Source: Pseudovirgaria hyperparasitica
Taxonomy: Eukaryota > Ascomycota > Dothideomycetes > Acrospermales > Acrospermaceae
NCBI RefSeq assembly: GCF_010093815.1
Contig: NW_022985565.1
Span: forward strand, 211,924 to 275,923
Length of the DNA stretch: 64,000 bases
Reading direction: 5' to 3'
The position numbers and the translations under genes were made by a program. Below the pieces are notes generated by a model. It had not been told where the DNA came from. It saw only the letters and a list, made by a program, of their open reading frames with translations, and did no database searches. Positions 1 through 11,748 of this stretch are shown piece after piece. Numbering within the stretch: position 1 is the first letter of the stretch; each line of letters starts with the position of its first letter.

Positions 1-3000
1 TGTTTGTGTGGCCACGAGCGTGCTGGGGAGGAGTGTCATGGTTGTTGGGAAGTGGCCGAGGTGGAAGGTGCTCTTGTTCAGGAGACGGGCGCCGGACTCT
101 GTTTGGGGATCTGTGGGTTTGTATCAGCATGTTAGATGCTCTCAGTGTATCTGTTGGTCAAACGTACGTTCTGGGTCGTATTGCATGACGTGCAACGTGC
201 AGTCTGCGTCTGCGATGACAATGTACAGGTTGCCGTCATGAGGCAGGAATTCGGCCGTCATGACCTCCATCTTGCTGCGTGTCTTGCCGAATAAAATCAT
301 CTTGTATGGTTCTTCCTGTGAGATTATGAGTATCCGAGTGCGTCTTCACGTACGCCGTACGTACCGTATATCCCGTGAACCACAGCCCCTTGGCAATATC
401 GCCCATCAGCACCATCCCCGTGCCCTTCAATGCCTTCGCCACCGTGACATAGCACTGCATGTCCATGAACGCCACTGGTAGCAGTGTCCCGTCTTCTTTC
501 AAGCCTCGCACCATGCACTTCTGGCCCTGCGCCACAAGAATAAACCCTTGTGCGCCAATCTCTGACAGTGCCGTCACCGCACCCTTGACTTCCTCCTGGA
601 CTATCAGGCGCAGCTTTCGGTTCGTCTCCGGACGATCGGGCTCGGGCACGACGGTGATGATCTCGAAGATGTACACGCAGCCCTTGGTAGCTAGGTCCTC
701 GCCGCGCACATACGCAGTGCCGACGGCAAGAAGCTCGCGCCGCTCATGCGTGGTTTCCGAAACTTCGAGATTCAGGACGTCCATGCACATGATGACCTCA
801 TTTTCTTCGAGCTCGTAGCTGTTGCAGGTTAGTATCTTGTGCGACGCTTGAGTGAAAGGCTACGTACGTGTCGATGATGGACCAATTGGCGGGATGCAGA
901 AGTTTGATCTGGCCCCGTTCTGTCTCGGGCCGGAACGTGATGTCTGAGTCGGGGATTAGCATTTTCCTTCGGTGTTGTGCCCAGTACACCTACCTTCTCT
1001 TGCCCACTCATGGTGGTATGAGTCCTCTGGAAGCGAGAACGGTTCAATAATGCTTGTTGCGAGAGCATACACTCCTTTTGGTGGATAATAGCACACTTTA
1101 CTGACGTCTTGGCCGATGGGAAGTTTTTTGTGTGCCCAACCAAGCGTCGAATACTGGAATCCAACCGGCAGTTGAGAGAATCGGAGAACACCCTAAGATC
1201 TTTAGCTTGCCGACAAAACATTGTCTTCATTCATTGGTACACATACGTCGATGTCGATGCTAGCAAACCCTTGTTCACACGTTGATGTATGATGCTTGGT
1301 GATTGCATTGATCGGCTTCCCTCGTAATGGGATGACCTTGGGCGAGTCTGAGGCTTCTTTCAAGATGAACGAGGGCGAGGCGCCCCCTTGGAAGACTGTA
1401 CTGTAACCCCCAACACTCCGCAACACTTTCAACGTGGTAGCATTTGCAGACTTTAGTGACTCTGCCGCGGCCTCTTCTGAGTACCTCGGAAGTTGCGGCT
1501 GCGATGCCTTGAGCCATCTGAGGTTTGTCGTGAAAGGCTCTGTGCCGTCTCCTGAAGGAAAATGGAATGGGCTATATATGACAAGGTCATCTAGAGAGGT
1601 CCGAACCTTATTGCTATCAGCACTGATGAAATACTGTCTAACCGCGAGCACTTACTATCAAATGAGGTGTCTTGCTCACGGGATCACCCAAATCGGCCAC
1701 GAGAAGCTCAGTAATCGTCGCCTTGTTTGCGGTACGTCGAGGCGCATGCCCGGAGCTGACTACTTTGGGAAGAAAACTGAATCCCTCGGCGACATAACTA
1801 GGCTTTTCGAGATCCGGTAAGGTGTAAATCTTCAGAGCTCCTTCAGCGTTTATGAGGAACACCAAAGCCTCGTCATTTGTGCTTTGTGATTGGTATATGC
1901 AGCCAGAAAGCCATTTAGAGGATCGAAAGTCGTCGCCTTGTTCCACTTCTTCGATATCGCCGCCCAGCTCAGCCTTGAAGACAACCGCGCTTGCATCATC
2001 TCGTAGAATCAGTAGATAGGGGTCTGCAAAACTGGAGCTGACTATCTGGATCTCGGCACCTGTTTCTTCGTCCTCCATGGGTAATATCTGCGCCAATCCA
2101 AGTTCTGTTCGTCATAGCAGTCAGCAAAGACACAAAGACATCTGGGTAATCGGTACACAAGACTGGAAACGTATGCATCGGAACGATAGAGTGGATGGAA
2201 ACGTTTTATTGTATTGAGGTCTACAATGACACCAGAAAATACAGCCAAAATGCACACTCCTTTGGCAACTACAGGAGTCCTGCTCAGATACGCGTTGCAT
2301 CACGCTACACCGGGGTCTTTTAAGGCTGGAGAAGGAGAAGGGAGACTCACCGGTATAGCTTCGAATCTCGCTCTTCAAGAGCTGGACGATCTTCGTACGG
2401 TTGCACAACGTACCGACATCAACCGTCATACCACTATCTCGTTCAAAGTCGCCTTCTGCCATCTCTGCTATCTCCGAGCCGCTTATGCTATACACGACGG
2501 TGCTACCGCCGTCCTCGCCACCACTTTTTGATACGAACAACAAGTCGTCGTACTCTGGGTCAGAGCCATTCATAGAAGCATCTGACGCCTCGATGGATGG
2601 CTGTTTCTTGGCCGAGATGGACCATATTGCTTGTGCATCAGTCATTACGTGTTGCGTAGTCACAACGGCATCTATCTCTTTTTTGAGTATGGATACGGCT
2701 CCCCCTTTTCGGCGCCCTGTCGCTACCACTAATTCAAGGGCATCGTCGGCACTGACAGCTGTACTGCTCAAAGTGACATCACTCAGGAGACCAAGTCCAG
2801 TCAACGAATCATGTACTCTGAAAACGATGTCCTCAGATGGGCCTGAATCAGCAGCAGAAGTGGTAGTCTGCTTAGCTTCGCCACCTTCATCATTATAGAG
2901 GTCATCATCATCCTCGGCCTCTTCTAGATCATCATCGTCAAGAGAAAGATCTGGGTCTGCAGCAAGCAGCTCAGCATGAGACTTCTTCCTAGTTGATTGC

Positions 3001-4343
3001 GGGATTTTAGCTTTGGCTTCGCGACTCCAGCCAACTAGAATCGAGTCGCCCTCCTCGCTACCTATGAATACCTTTCCGTGGCCAATGCTAGTCGCACAGG
3101 ACGGTCTGCTCACCATGATACTGCCACCTCGTTCAGCAGGTACCTTTTCCACGGTCATACTCGACACCGAACGACCGTCAAGCTGAAATCCGATGGTGAC
3201 GAACTCGCCAGTGTTTAGCACAAGGAGAATTTCACCAGTTTCGGCTGATATCTGCTCGAGTGTACAATCTTCCAGCCGCAGAGCTAGTTCAGAACGATCG
3301 GCCATTGGGAATGATGAGCTCTTCTTGGCGAATTCATTGACCGCAACTGCATGCGTCTTGCCAGCTTGATCCACATGGATGACTTCATTACCACCGAGAA
3401 GGAGAGCACCTCCGATCGGAAGCGGCAGGGCAGCAACTCGAGACACGTCGTATGGCAGGCCCTGGACCGTCAACAGTTTGGTAGACGCTCGTTGTTCCAG
3501 ATCCAGGGTGAAAACCGTGTAATCGAGAATATCCTTTCTTTCGGCAAGCAGAGAAGCCGCGGAAGTCTTTGAGGAAGCAATGACACCAAAAGTGGGCTCG
3601 CGGTATTCGTGCAAGAACGCCAGATGAACAGGCTGTGTGTAGACAGGGTCGAGAGCCGTGAGGGGCAAGACGAAAGACGACTTGTATGGTGTCTGAGAGG
3701 CATTGTCCTGGGCATCACCGTTTGCCGTTCTTGATTTAGCTGCGGGCGCATCCACTGCATCCTCATTGTCTGGGTCATAATCGTCTTCAATAAGATCGTC
3801 TCCGACTTGGCGAAAAGGTAGAATAGCCAAATTGTGCACGCCGAATTTGAGCGCGGCACACCGGCTGTTAGGGTCAGCTGTCAAGAAGTTGTAGCAGTCT
3901 CCCAGGTCCGGTGCCCACGGACAGGTCTGCAAGTCTTGCGCCTCATAATAATGAATGGAAATTGTAGACAAGCCATGGGTCTCTGGGTCCCACTCTACGA
4001 GACTGAGCTTCGCATCTTTGAACGAGGCCAGTAGTGCTTCGCCCCCCGACTTCGAGTCAAGTATTTTGATTCTTGCAAGTGAGGTTATTGTACCAGACAA
4101 AGGAAACTCGGCTACAAGTGCGAGCTTCGTGGTAGGTCCGGGCCCGTTTGCGCCATCTACGCCTGGAGCATTGTTGCTGTCTTTTTGATAAGGCCCAGGC
4201 GACTGGTTCACGGTCGTAGTCTCGAATATCTGTAGCAAAGACCCTTTGCCAACGATGAGATTGTTCGCTTGGGCGTCAAGGAAGGGGAGTGTGAGCGCAT
4301 GCGTGACAGCCGTCGGCGGCGTAAGCTCAGTATAGCACTGCAT
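1..4343 (-). CDS. CFT1: CFT1 / CPSF160-like cleavage and polyadenylation factor subunit, 3' end cut by window edge
   Basis: Large subunit of the cleavage and polyadenylation factor, a nuclear beta-propeller scaffold that helps recognise pre-mRNA poly(A) signals. Exons on the minus strand: 4343-2351, 2104-1656, 1606-1247, 1192-994, 943-868, 818-365, 315-168 and 110 to beyond base 1; all junctions keep phase. About 1263 residues are visible of a family length near 1400, so only the C-terminus is missing. The start [16 protein letters not shown] and blocks such as [14 protein letters not shown] and [15 protein letters not shown] are typical of fungal Cft1. The acidic insert near residues 470-500 ([13 protein letters not shown]) is also usual in this family. 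The introns are 49-57 nt except the first, which is 246 nt. The gene is divergent from the LMBD1 gene. Identity rests on recognised family sequence; confidence is high. Confidence 0.93.
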
Positions 4344-4855
4344 TGGGTCGAGCGGCTCTCATATGAGGACAGTCGAACATAGTAGGTCTGAGAGCGCGGC
4401 ACACCGGTGGGCGTAAGGTGAGTGATTCGAAGACTCCGAAGGTTAGCTCTTCTCTTGGAGAGCTGTCGCGAGACCGAATGCGTATAGAGAGCAGCTAAAA
4501 CTACTGCATAATGCGCTTGGTCCGTGCACGCGGCTCAGCCTGCGGTTAGTGTGGCTGGAGCTTGCCCAATCCCAGCCACAGCGTCCTTGGGGCGATCGTC
4601 ATCGCAGGCCAAGCTACGATCATCGTACGGACAAGCCGGTTCACTTCCTTGAAAGCAAACCTCCTGCGCTCCCCACTTCCAACTCACTCCAGCCTGGCAG
4701 TTCCCCCATCGTCAGCTTCCTTCTGTCACCAGCTAGCTCTCCATATCGTCTGATCGTACATCAATACTGTAAGCGCCCGTCCACAATCTATACTTTCAGC
4801 TATACACCCAGCGGACTCCAGACTGACCACGTCCGCACAGCAGCTTGACGCCAAC
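4344..4855. promoter_or_regulatory. Shared divergent promoter region between CFT1 and LMBD1 genes
   Basis: This 512-bp spacer separates two genes transcribed away from each other, so it should hold both promoters. I see no convincing TATA box. A pyrimidine-rich stretch precedes the plus-strand start at 4856. No other gene is supported here. Confidence 0.5.
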
Positions 4856-6698
4856 ATGGCGCTCATTCAGACCAGCCTCATATGGGTTGCATATGCAGTC
4901 GCGATAGCGATTCTCCTCATTATTGCTTCGGTGTTCGTATACGTCTACCAGACCCCGCGGGACAGGGCTGCTTCGGTCACGACAGTATGCATCATCACCA
5001 TGAGCGCGCTCCTGGCAACGATCCTGCTGCTGCCTGTGGATGTTGCGCTTGTATCTGCAACCACGATTTCGAAGGAGGGGCGAAAGAAGGACTGGGCGAC
5101 GCCTGAGGCTGTCGACAGTATTCTATACACCCTCAAGATTGTATACTACACTCTGTTTTCTCTGGACGCCGTTCTGTGCCTCCTGGTTGTGCCGTTTACG
5201 TACTTCTGGCATGAAGAGACCGACGACGAAGCGCGCACAATGGGGACGCAATCATTTGGAAAGCAATTCTGGGGTGCGTTCAAGTACACTATTGCGTTCA
5301 TCTTCCTGGTCGTAATCCTGTTTCTTGTTGGATTCTTCGTGCCCGTTGCAAAGGATAGCCATGATCTCGACTACTTTAAGAAGCTTTTGACCGAGAACCG
5401 TAAGTCCCGTTTCCCTTTTTATAAGCTTTGACTTTGATGCTAAGCGGTCTGCAGGAGGTGAAAGGGCTCTGACGTTTGCGCTCGGGCTACTCATCACAAT
5501 TGGTACGGTCATCTATGTACTCTACACAGCAGCAGGACTCGCACTCCTCCCAGTCGCGCTCATCAAGTCAGCACCCGCAATCTCTGCTCCAAACTTGGCA
5601 GCGAACACTGCTTCGCAGCTGGAGCAGAATCGTGAGCGCCAGAGGCAGCTGGAGGGCCGCAACGAAGGCCGTGAGGGCGGCCTCGAGTCAAGAGACAGGC
5701 GTGAGCTCGAGGGCCTCGTGCGAGAAGAACGAACGCTGATCCGCAGAGAACGACTTGCGGCGGAGACCCAAGGCGAGGGCCGCAGCTGGATCGTGCGAGC
5801 GTGGATCAAGGTCGAAGCCGTCTTCCGGCCGTTCAAGCTGCTCTTCGGCTTCCTCCTGATGCTGCTCGCCCTGCTCATCTTCGTCAGCATGCTCATCACC
5901 GGCATCGACAAGGCCAAGAACTCGATCTGCAAGGAAAAGTGCGGCTACATCCTCGGCCACATCAACATCTTCCAGCCGATCAACTGGGTGTTTGTCAAGG
6001 CGGCGCGCGTCTTTCCCATCGACTACATCCTCTTCCTCCTCCTCGTGCTCTTCTTCTTCGCCGCCTCGGTCGTCGGCATCGCCTCGGTCGGCATCCGCTT
6101 TCTCTGGATCAAGCTCTTCAGCATCCGCAAAGGCCACACCTCCCCGCAAGCCCTCCTCATGGCCACAGTCATGCTCACCCTCATCGTGCTGGCAATCAAC
6201 TACTCCATCGCCATGCTAGTCGCCCCGCAATACGCAACCTACGGGCCCCAAACCTTCTGCGACCGCGCCGCCGCCCAGTCCCCCGACTCCAAATCCCCAG
6301 CAGACTGCACCAGCCACCCCGCCTCCATAAAACCCTGCACCGAACTCGCCGCCAACCCCGCCGCAAAACAAACCTGCACCCCCACCCTCATCAGCACCTT
6401 TCTCAACCGCATCACCGCAAACTTCCCCTTCTTCGGCATCGTGGCCTTTTGGGCCCAATTCGCTTTTTTGGCAGTCTATCTGGTCGTCTTTGTCACGACG
6501 CTGTTCCGCGTGCCCAGGCTGGATACGGAGCAGTTGGATGCGGATCTCGAGGAGGAGGAGGAGGAGGGCTTGTTGAGTTCGACGGGGAGGCGGTTTGATG
6601 CTACGTGGCAGGATATTACGGGGCGGGCGCGGGTGAGGCAGGAGAGGTGGGCTGCGGGGTATGGTGGTGTTGGGGGTGGGGAGGGGGGTGACGAGTAG
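4856..6698 (+). CDS. LMBD1-type lysosomal/vacuolar cobalamin transporter (LMBR1 domain)
   Basis: Multi-pass membrane protein of the LMBR1 family; fungal members are annotated as probable lysosomal cobalamin transporters. Exons 4856-5399 and 5455-6698 give 595 residues, the usual length. The single 55-nt intron (GTAAGT...CTGCAG) splits an Arg codon. Hydrophobic segments lie near residues 8-32, 43-65, 95-118, 140-165, 185-210, 320-345, 380-410, 425-450 and 535-560, so about nine spans. A charged, Arg/Glu-rich loop (about residues 225-285) lies between the fifth and sixth spans. A Cys-containing luminal loop (residues about 455-520, with CDRAA, ADCTS, KPCTE and QTCTP) precedes the last span. The tail is acidic, then Gly-rich. 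The gene is convergent with VTA1. Whether it moves cobalamin in a fungus is unproven; the family assignment is firm. Confidence 0.88.
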
Positions 6699-7183
6699 GG
6701 GGATGGACGGTGGAAGTGGATATGGAAATGGAAATGGAAATGGAAATGGACATGGACGTGGAGATGGAAATGGAATGGTGGAGTGGTATATATATGCGAG
6801 ATGTTGAGAGGAGGGTGAGGATGAGGATTGGTAGGATGCAGGTGACTTGGTGGGAGTGGGGAGTGGTGGTGGTGGGGGTGGAATGGTAATGGGATGACGG
6901 TTGTATGTACGTAGGTAAGCACCACTGTGTGACAGCACTGCAGTGGATGATGGTATATCAAAGTACGCATTAATATACGTCTCTCTCTCTTTCACTCTCT
7001 AGTACCATCCAGGGGTATCAATATACATGCCAAAAACCCCCTCGGCACCTCCACCAAACCTCGGCCAAACGTACATATACGATACATACATATAACAAGT
7101 AGTAGTAGTACCCTAGAAACCGCATTCCCTCCCTGTATCACTGCCCATTCCCTCCCTGTATCACTGCCCATTCCCTCCCTGTA
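6699..7183. other. Convergent intergenic spacer with simple repeats
   Basis: 3' flanks of the LMBD1 and VTA1 genes. It contains a GGAAAT-type hexamer array at about 6720-6775, a GT/GGT-rich stretch near 6850-6890 and, from about 7120, a tandem repeat that runs into the VTA1 stop codon. No gene is seen. Confidence 0.6.
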
Positions 7184-7192
7184 TCACTGCGC
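7120..7192. repeat. Three-copy tandem repeat (about 23 bp) overlapping the VTA1 stop codon
   Basis: The unit CATTCCCTCCCTGTATCACTG is repeated three times with almost no change. The right-most copy supplies the TGA stop of VTA1 (read on the minus strand from TCA), so the array covers the last codons and the start of the 3' UTR. Confidence 0.85.
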
Positions 7193-8576
7193 AGGCCAGC
7201 CCTCCAGATCGGCCAAGGCGTTGCGCAACTCCTTGATAGCCGTGACCGAGTCTTCAAAGTTGAGGGCGGAAATGGCCCATTTAGCGTGTTTCTGGGCGCT
7301 GAGCATGGCGTCTTCGTCGGGTTTGAAGGGGGTGGTGGTGGTGGTGGGATGGTATCGTGATTGTGATTGTTGTTGTGGTGGTTGTGGCTGTGGTTGTGGT
7401 TGTGGTGGGTTGTGATTGCTGGTGGTGGTGTGGAGTTGAGGCTGTGGGGGGCGCCAGCCGGGCGGAGGCGAGAAGGTCTGCGGAGGAGGAGTCTGGGTGT
7501 AAAAGGATGAGGGATCGGGAGTCATGGCCGGGGGCGCTGTGGCTGTGTGAGAGGAGGAGGGCAAATTCATAGTTTCGTTGCCTTCTGGCGGTGGAGCGGT
7601 GGGCAGGCTCGGGGCAGACGAGTCGCTTGTAAAGGTAGGGACTGTGGGAAAGTAGCCGCCGCCTGCAGAGGTTGTAGACGCGGCCGATGCGGAGTTTTTG
7701 CGGGAGTCTGGGGACAGAGGAGAGACGTCGTGGGGATTCGGGGTGGCTGCAGCGTCTGGCATGTTGTACGAGTTTTGCGGATGGATGGGTGGGATGGGAG
7801 GCGACATGCGTGCTGAAAAGGCAGGAGAAGAAGGCGCCGAGGCGACATTTGGGGGTTGGTATGTACTCGACGTGCCATGCTGTATCCGCTGCACCTCTGG
7901 GTCGTTTGGATCCAAGACAGGCGCCGAACCGGTTGCGGCCTCTGACGCGGTAGTGTCTTCTGGTGGAGGGTTGGACAGGTTCGGGTCTTCTCCTGCCTTT
8001 AAAGCTTTCGCGATGCGCAAGGCGTGGAATTTGGCAAACTTTGACTTTGCTGCCGTTTCTGCGTCGAGGGGATTCGTCCATATGGTGAGCATATCTAGGA
8101 AGGTAGCGGCGGCGCGAAACGTATCGGCAGTCTGACTGGACTTGCTGTCAGTCGAGTGTGTATTTACTGGCGGCATTCAGACTTACGCAGAGGCCTTGTT
8201 CGAGCGTATAGAGTTGTCTGCCCTTTGGAACGTCTCTTGTGCGAACTGTTCTACGTAAGCCTGGGCGGCTACGTCGTCGGTGACGGCATCGTTATCCTGA
8301 AGCGCGTCTTTACTCTGCTCCAGCTTGCTCATCAAGTCTATGGTGTATGCTTCACATTCCGAGTCTAGTTTGTGGAGACCCTTTGTGAGGATCTGCTGGA
8401 CGATGTAGTATTGACCTGTTGAGGGATTAGAGCGTGCCGTGTGGGACTGATTGCTGACAGGAACGAAACTGACACCAGTATGCTATTGCGGGCTTGAACT
8501 TTTGTAATTGTGATGCGCGCAGGGCAAAGCGAGAGATGTCGGCAGCCCTGAGGCCGGCCGGGAGATTTGTTGACAT
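7184..8576 (-). CDS. VTA1: VTA1 homolog, regulator of Vps4 in ESCRT-III disassembly
   Basis: Cofactor that binds and activates the AAA ATPase Vps4 during multivesicular-body sorting at the endosome. Exons 8576-8474, 8415-8187 and 8135-7184 give 427 residues; both introns (58 and 51 nt) keep phase. The N-terminal tandem MIT-like helical domain (residues about 1-160, starting MSTNLPAGLRAADISRFALRA and containing IAYWCQYYIVQQIL) and the C-terminal VSL-type helix pair (about 380-420, AQKHAKWAISALNFEDSVTA) are clear. The linker between them is Pro/Ser/Thr-rich with a Pro-Gln run, as usual for fungal Vta1. The start follows the canonical N-terminus. The stop lies inside a tandem repeat. Confidence 0.93.
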
Positions 8577-10851
8577 GACAGGTAGGCAGAGTGCGGCGAT
8601 GTGTGGTGAAGGCGTGTTGTCTCGTAGAAAGTTACAGGTTGAAGCTTGGTAGCTGGGTTGTGTTCTAAAACGGTGTAGTCAAGTTTGCGGCGCGGGGTAG
8701 CGAATAGGGCATTTTAGGAGTGCACCTCCTGTTCCAGGCAGAAAGAACAGACTCTCTCTCTCTCCTTTATGCAAGTTGGTCATGGCAAAGGAGATTGGCA
8801 GACATGTCGAGTCAGGCAGTCAGGCAGTCAGTCAGTCAGTCTTGAGCAGGAGGCGCAGGATGTTTCTGGGTGCGGACAATTAGCAGTGGCTGATTCTTTG
8901 CGGCATGGCACGACTATTACAACGACACAGCATTCTCAGCGTCTAGACTAAGTAAATTGTCCGTCCGTTGTCAGGGTGTGGATGCAAGTGGTATCATAAT
9001 CATAAGGTACGAAACGGCTAGGGGGTTAGAGACGTCTGACGGAGCAAGGTCCTTGTTGCGGTCTATGGGCTCGTGTACAGAGAGTAAAAAGAGTTCCTGC
9101 GGCACGGTGTTTGCAGCCCCACAAGTGAACGGGCGGGACGAGAATTTAATTAATTTGCATCAGAGGAAGGTGTGTACAAGTGAGTGTACAGGACTGTGCC
9201 GTAATAGGGAGAGGCAAGAGATGAGATGGTCTGATGGACCTCAGCTTCACAAGCAGAAAAGTGATTGAAGCAGCAATTAGATGGTGGTAGCTCAGGCCAC
9301 CAACTCTCTCTTTTGGTGGAGCAGCTGAGTAGAGTAGAAAGGATGGAAGTGGATGATTAAGCGGACGAAGCAGTCGTTGTTTCCTCACTGGTTTCAGCGA
9401 CAGGGAAGGAAGGAAGGAGGGACGGAAAGAAGGAAGGAAGAACCCCTTGTTTTGCCCACCCACATCAGGCGAAACCGGCCGGATAGCGATAGCGATGTTC
9501 TAGTGCATGTGGAGACTGAGTGTACTGTAGTACTTACTGTAGCAGCAGTCAGCCAGTCAGTCAGTCAGTCAGCAGTAATTAGTGCAGGCAACGGACCGAT
9601 GGATAGCAATCGATTCGAAACGCGTCAGGCACACACAAGGCGGACGGACCAATGGCGAGCAAGAGTGTGCAACATGGTTCTGTTGGTTTAGCGCGCGCGA
9701 TAGATACGTAGTGGACGGGCGCGTAACCAAAGACGAGAGGGGGAAAAGTGGACGATGTGGACGGTATTAGAGTGTGGGCTGTGGACTGTGGATAATTAGC
9801 TGGAGTGTTGAGAGTGGAATGCAAAGAGTGAGGGTGGAGTATGAGATGGAGTTCTTATCTGGGTGGGTGCCTGAGGTGGATGGAATGCAACAGATCGATG
9901 CCTGAGGTGTCTTGTCTGATTGGCTTCCACAGGTTTCGACAGGGCGCGTCGAAAGAGAGAGAGACACAAGTCGTCAAGCGGGCGCTATGCCTGTTCCTGG
10001 CTCTGTTCCTGTTCCTGCGCATCCCGTGCTGCAGACTACCCAGCACGAGTCAGCCCGTCGGATGCAGCCAGCAGCCAACCAAGATTGAAAAGCTTAATCC
10101 ATTAGCTTTGCCTGTCAAGCTCTGCCCTACTCGTGTCGACTAAAGACTGGCCTACCCTAATCCGCTCTACTGCCACTGACTGGTCCCACGTCAAACCTGC
10201 CCAACTGCCTCTCTACCCGCAATTTCGTCAACTCGTCAATTCGTTCGCTGTGCCCCTCGCTCGCCCTCTTCCGTCCTCTAGAGCGCTTGGACGTTTGCCC
10301 TTTGCCGTCGTCGTCGTCGTATCTCTCTCTCTCTCCTCTTGTCCTCGTCCTTCAAACTCTCTCCAACACTCCTTCATCCACCACCACCACATTCTTTGCG
10401 CGCTTCAGACGCTGCCATCTTCTTTACTTGCCCCATTCATTCACTCCTTTTTCGTCTTCTAAAAATATCGCGAATCATCTATTCTGCCCATTACCTGCTC
10501 CATTAAGCGCCTATCACGCTCCGAGCTGCGCTCAACACCAATACCACCACCACCACCACCATCACTCGTCCTCTCATTAACGCTGGTCATTGTCACTCTC
10601 TACTACCCTGACGCAGTACCTGCTACTGTTACTGTCCACCTGCACTGCACTGCACTGCCCTGCCTTGCCTCGCATATCGCGACATCACCTGCCCCGGCCC
10701 AATCCGGCATTTCCACCATCACCTCCACATTCCACTGGCCGCCAACAGCCTCTGGAATCACGAGCACATTTCTGCCCAGCTGCTCATTATCAATCCGTCA
10801 GCCCTGCTTCTTCTCATCCGGCGCATCACTCTACTCGCTTGCATTGCTGAA
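8577..10851. other. Long intergenic region with simple repeats and a pyrimidine-rich leader
   Basis: This 2.3-kb spacer separates VTA1 from the next plus-strand gene. It holds CAGT-type arrays (about 8812-8842 and 9548-9582), a GGAA-rich block (about 9404-9442) and, from about 10,180 to 10,850, a CT-rich stretch with CCA trinucleotide runs that looks like the promoter and long 5' leader of the gene at 10,852. Reading frames here are low-complexity and carry no domain I recognise, so no gene is called. An unannotated leader intron is possible. Confidence 0.55.
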
Positions 10852-11748
10852 ATGGCTAGCAAAATGTCCATCGCGCGTGCCTTCACCACCAGGCGCAAGC
10901 TGGACTCTCCCCCAGACTCCTCTGCTCCTCCTGCTCGCTCTCAGAGCACCCGCAAGGGTCCAATCCAACGCAGCCAGATATCCATGCCTGTAGCCCTCAT
11001 CTCCACCACAAACATGCTCTCCTACAATGCTCCTGACATTGAAGGCTCCCGTCAGCGATCCGCAACCCTGACTACCTCGACAACCTCGACCTCCTCCTCT
11101 CGCACATCCCAAGACTCCGACTCGCGCTCGTCCGCTTCAAGCACACAGGACACTGATGCCTCTTCGCTGGGCTCTTCGCCCGTATCGCCAAATCCCCCGA
11201 AAGGGAACCATCTGTCGGGCTATTTCTCTGCCGCCAACAACAAGACCGCAATGCTTCCGACGCCTACCATACCCTCGGAAATATCCTCAGGAGTACAACA
11301 CTCTTCGCCGCAAAGGTCCGCCTCCACCGCAAGCCTTGCACAGAAGAAGCTGTCGGTTGCAGACGATCCGAAACCTGCAGTCCCCACCCGCGCCTTGTCG
11401 CACAGCAGAGCCTCACATGAATTCCTGGCCCGTCAACGTTCACTTCGCAATTCTGCATCGTCGCCGCGTCCGACAAGAGACTCCCGCGAGCAGCGCGCCT
11501 CCGTCGACATCTTCAACGCTGCCGATGACCCCATGCATCCCTTTGGCAAGGAGCTCGAGGAACTCAAGGAGGTGGCTGAGGAGCTTGGTGGTGCCGTCAA
11601 TGAGGCTGTCAACAACGAGGATCTCACTTTTATGCTAAACAACAAGCTGGCCAAGTTTGATGCGGCCGACTATCTGTGCGAAATCCAGCCCTTGTTCGCC
11701 GGCCTCTTCCACAAGCAGATTGTTGCTCTCCAGACCGGTTGGATATAA
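10852..11748 (+). CDS. Conserved serine-rich protein of unknown function
   Basis: Single-exon frame of 298 residues starting MASKMSIARAFTTRRK. Residues about 15-210 are low-complexity, rich in Ser, Thr and Pro, with basic patches and many SP/TP sites suggesting phosphorylation. The C-terminal 75 residues form a compact helical segment beginning near DPMHPFGKELEELKEVAEE and ending near FDAADYLCEIQPLFAGLF. I believe this KELEELKE...DYLCEIQ pattern recurs in fungal hypothetical proteins, but I cannot name a family. A long CT-rich leader lies upstream. No membrane span or signal peptide is seen. That it is a real gene is fairly sure from coding bias and the structured C-terminus; its function is unknown. 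Confidence 0.7.
   Translation: MASKMSIARAFTTRRKLDSPPDSSAPPARSQSTRKGPIQRSQISMPVALISTTNMLSYNAPDIEGSRQRSATLTTSTTSTSSSRTSQDSDSRSSASSTQDTDASSLGSSPVSPNPPKGNHLSGYFSAANNKTAMLPTPTIPSEISSGVQHSSPQRSASTASLAQKKLSVADDPKPAVPTRALSHSRASHEFLARQRSLRNSASSPRPTRDSREQRASVDIFNAADDPMHPFGKELEELKEVAEELGGAVNEAVNNEDLTFMLNNKLAKFDAADYLCEIQPLFAGLFHKQIVALQTGWI

Noticed and set aside
5801-6598. His/Arg-rich plus-strand frame of 265 residues
   Set aside because: A shifted frame of the LMBD1 gene; its composition is an artefact of GC-rich coding DNA.
6216-6995. 259-residue minus-strand Pro-rich frame
   Set aside because: Antisense to the LMBD1 3' part and its GGAAAT repeats.
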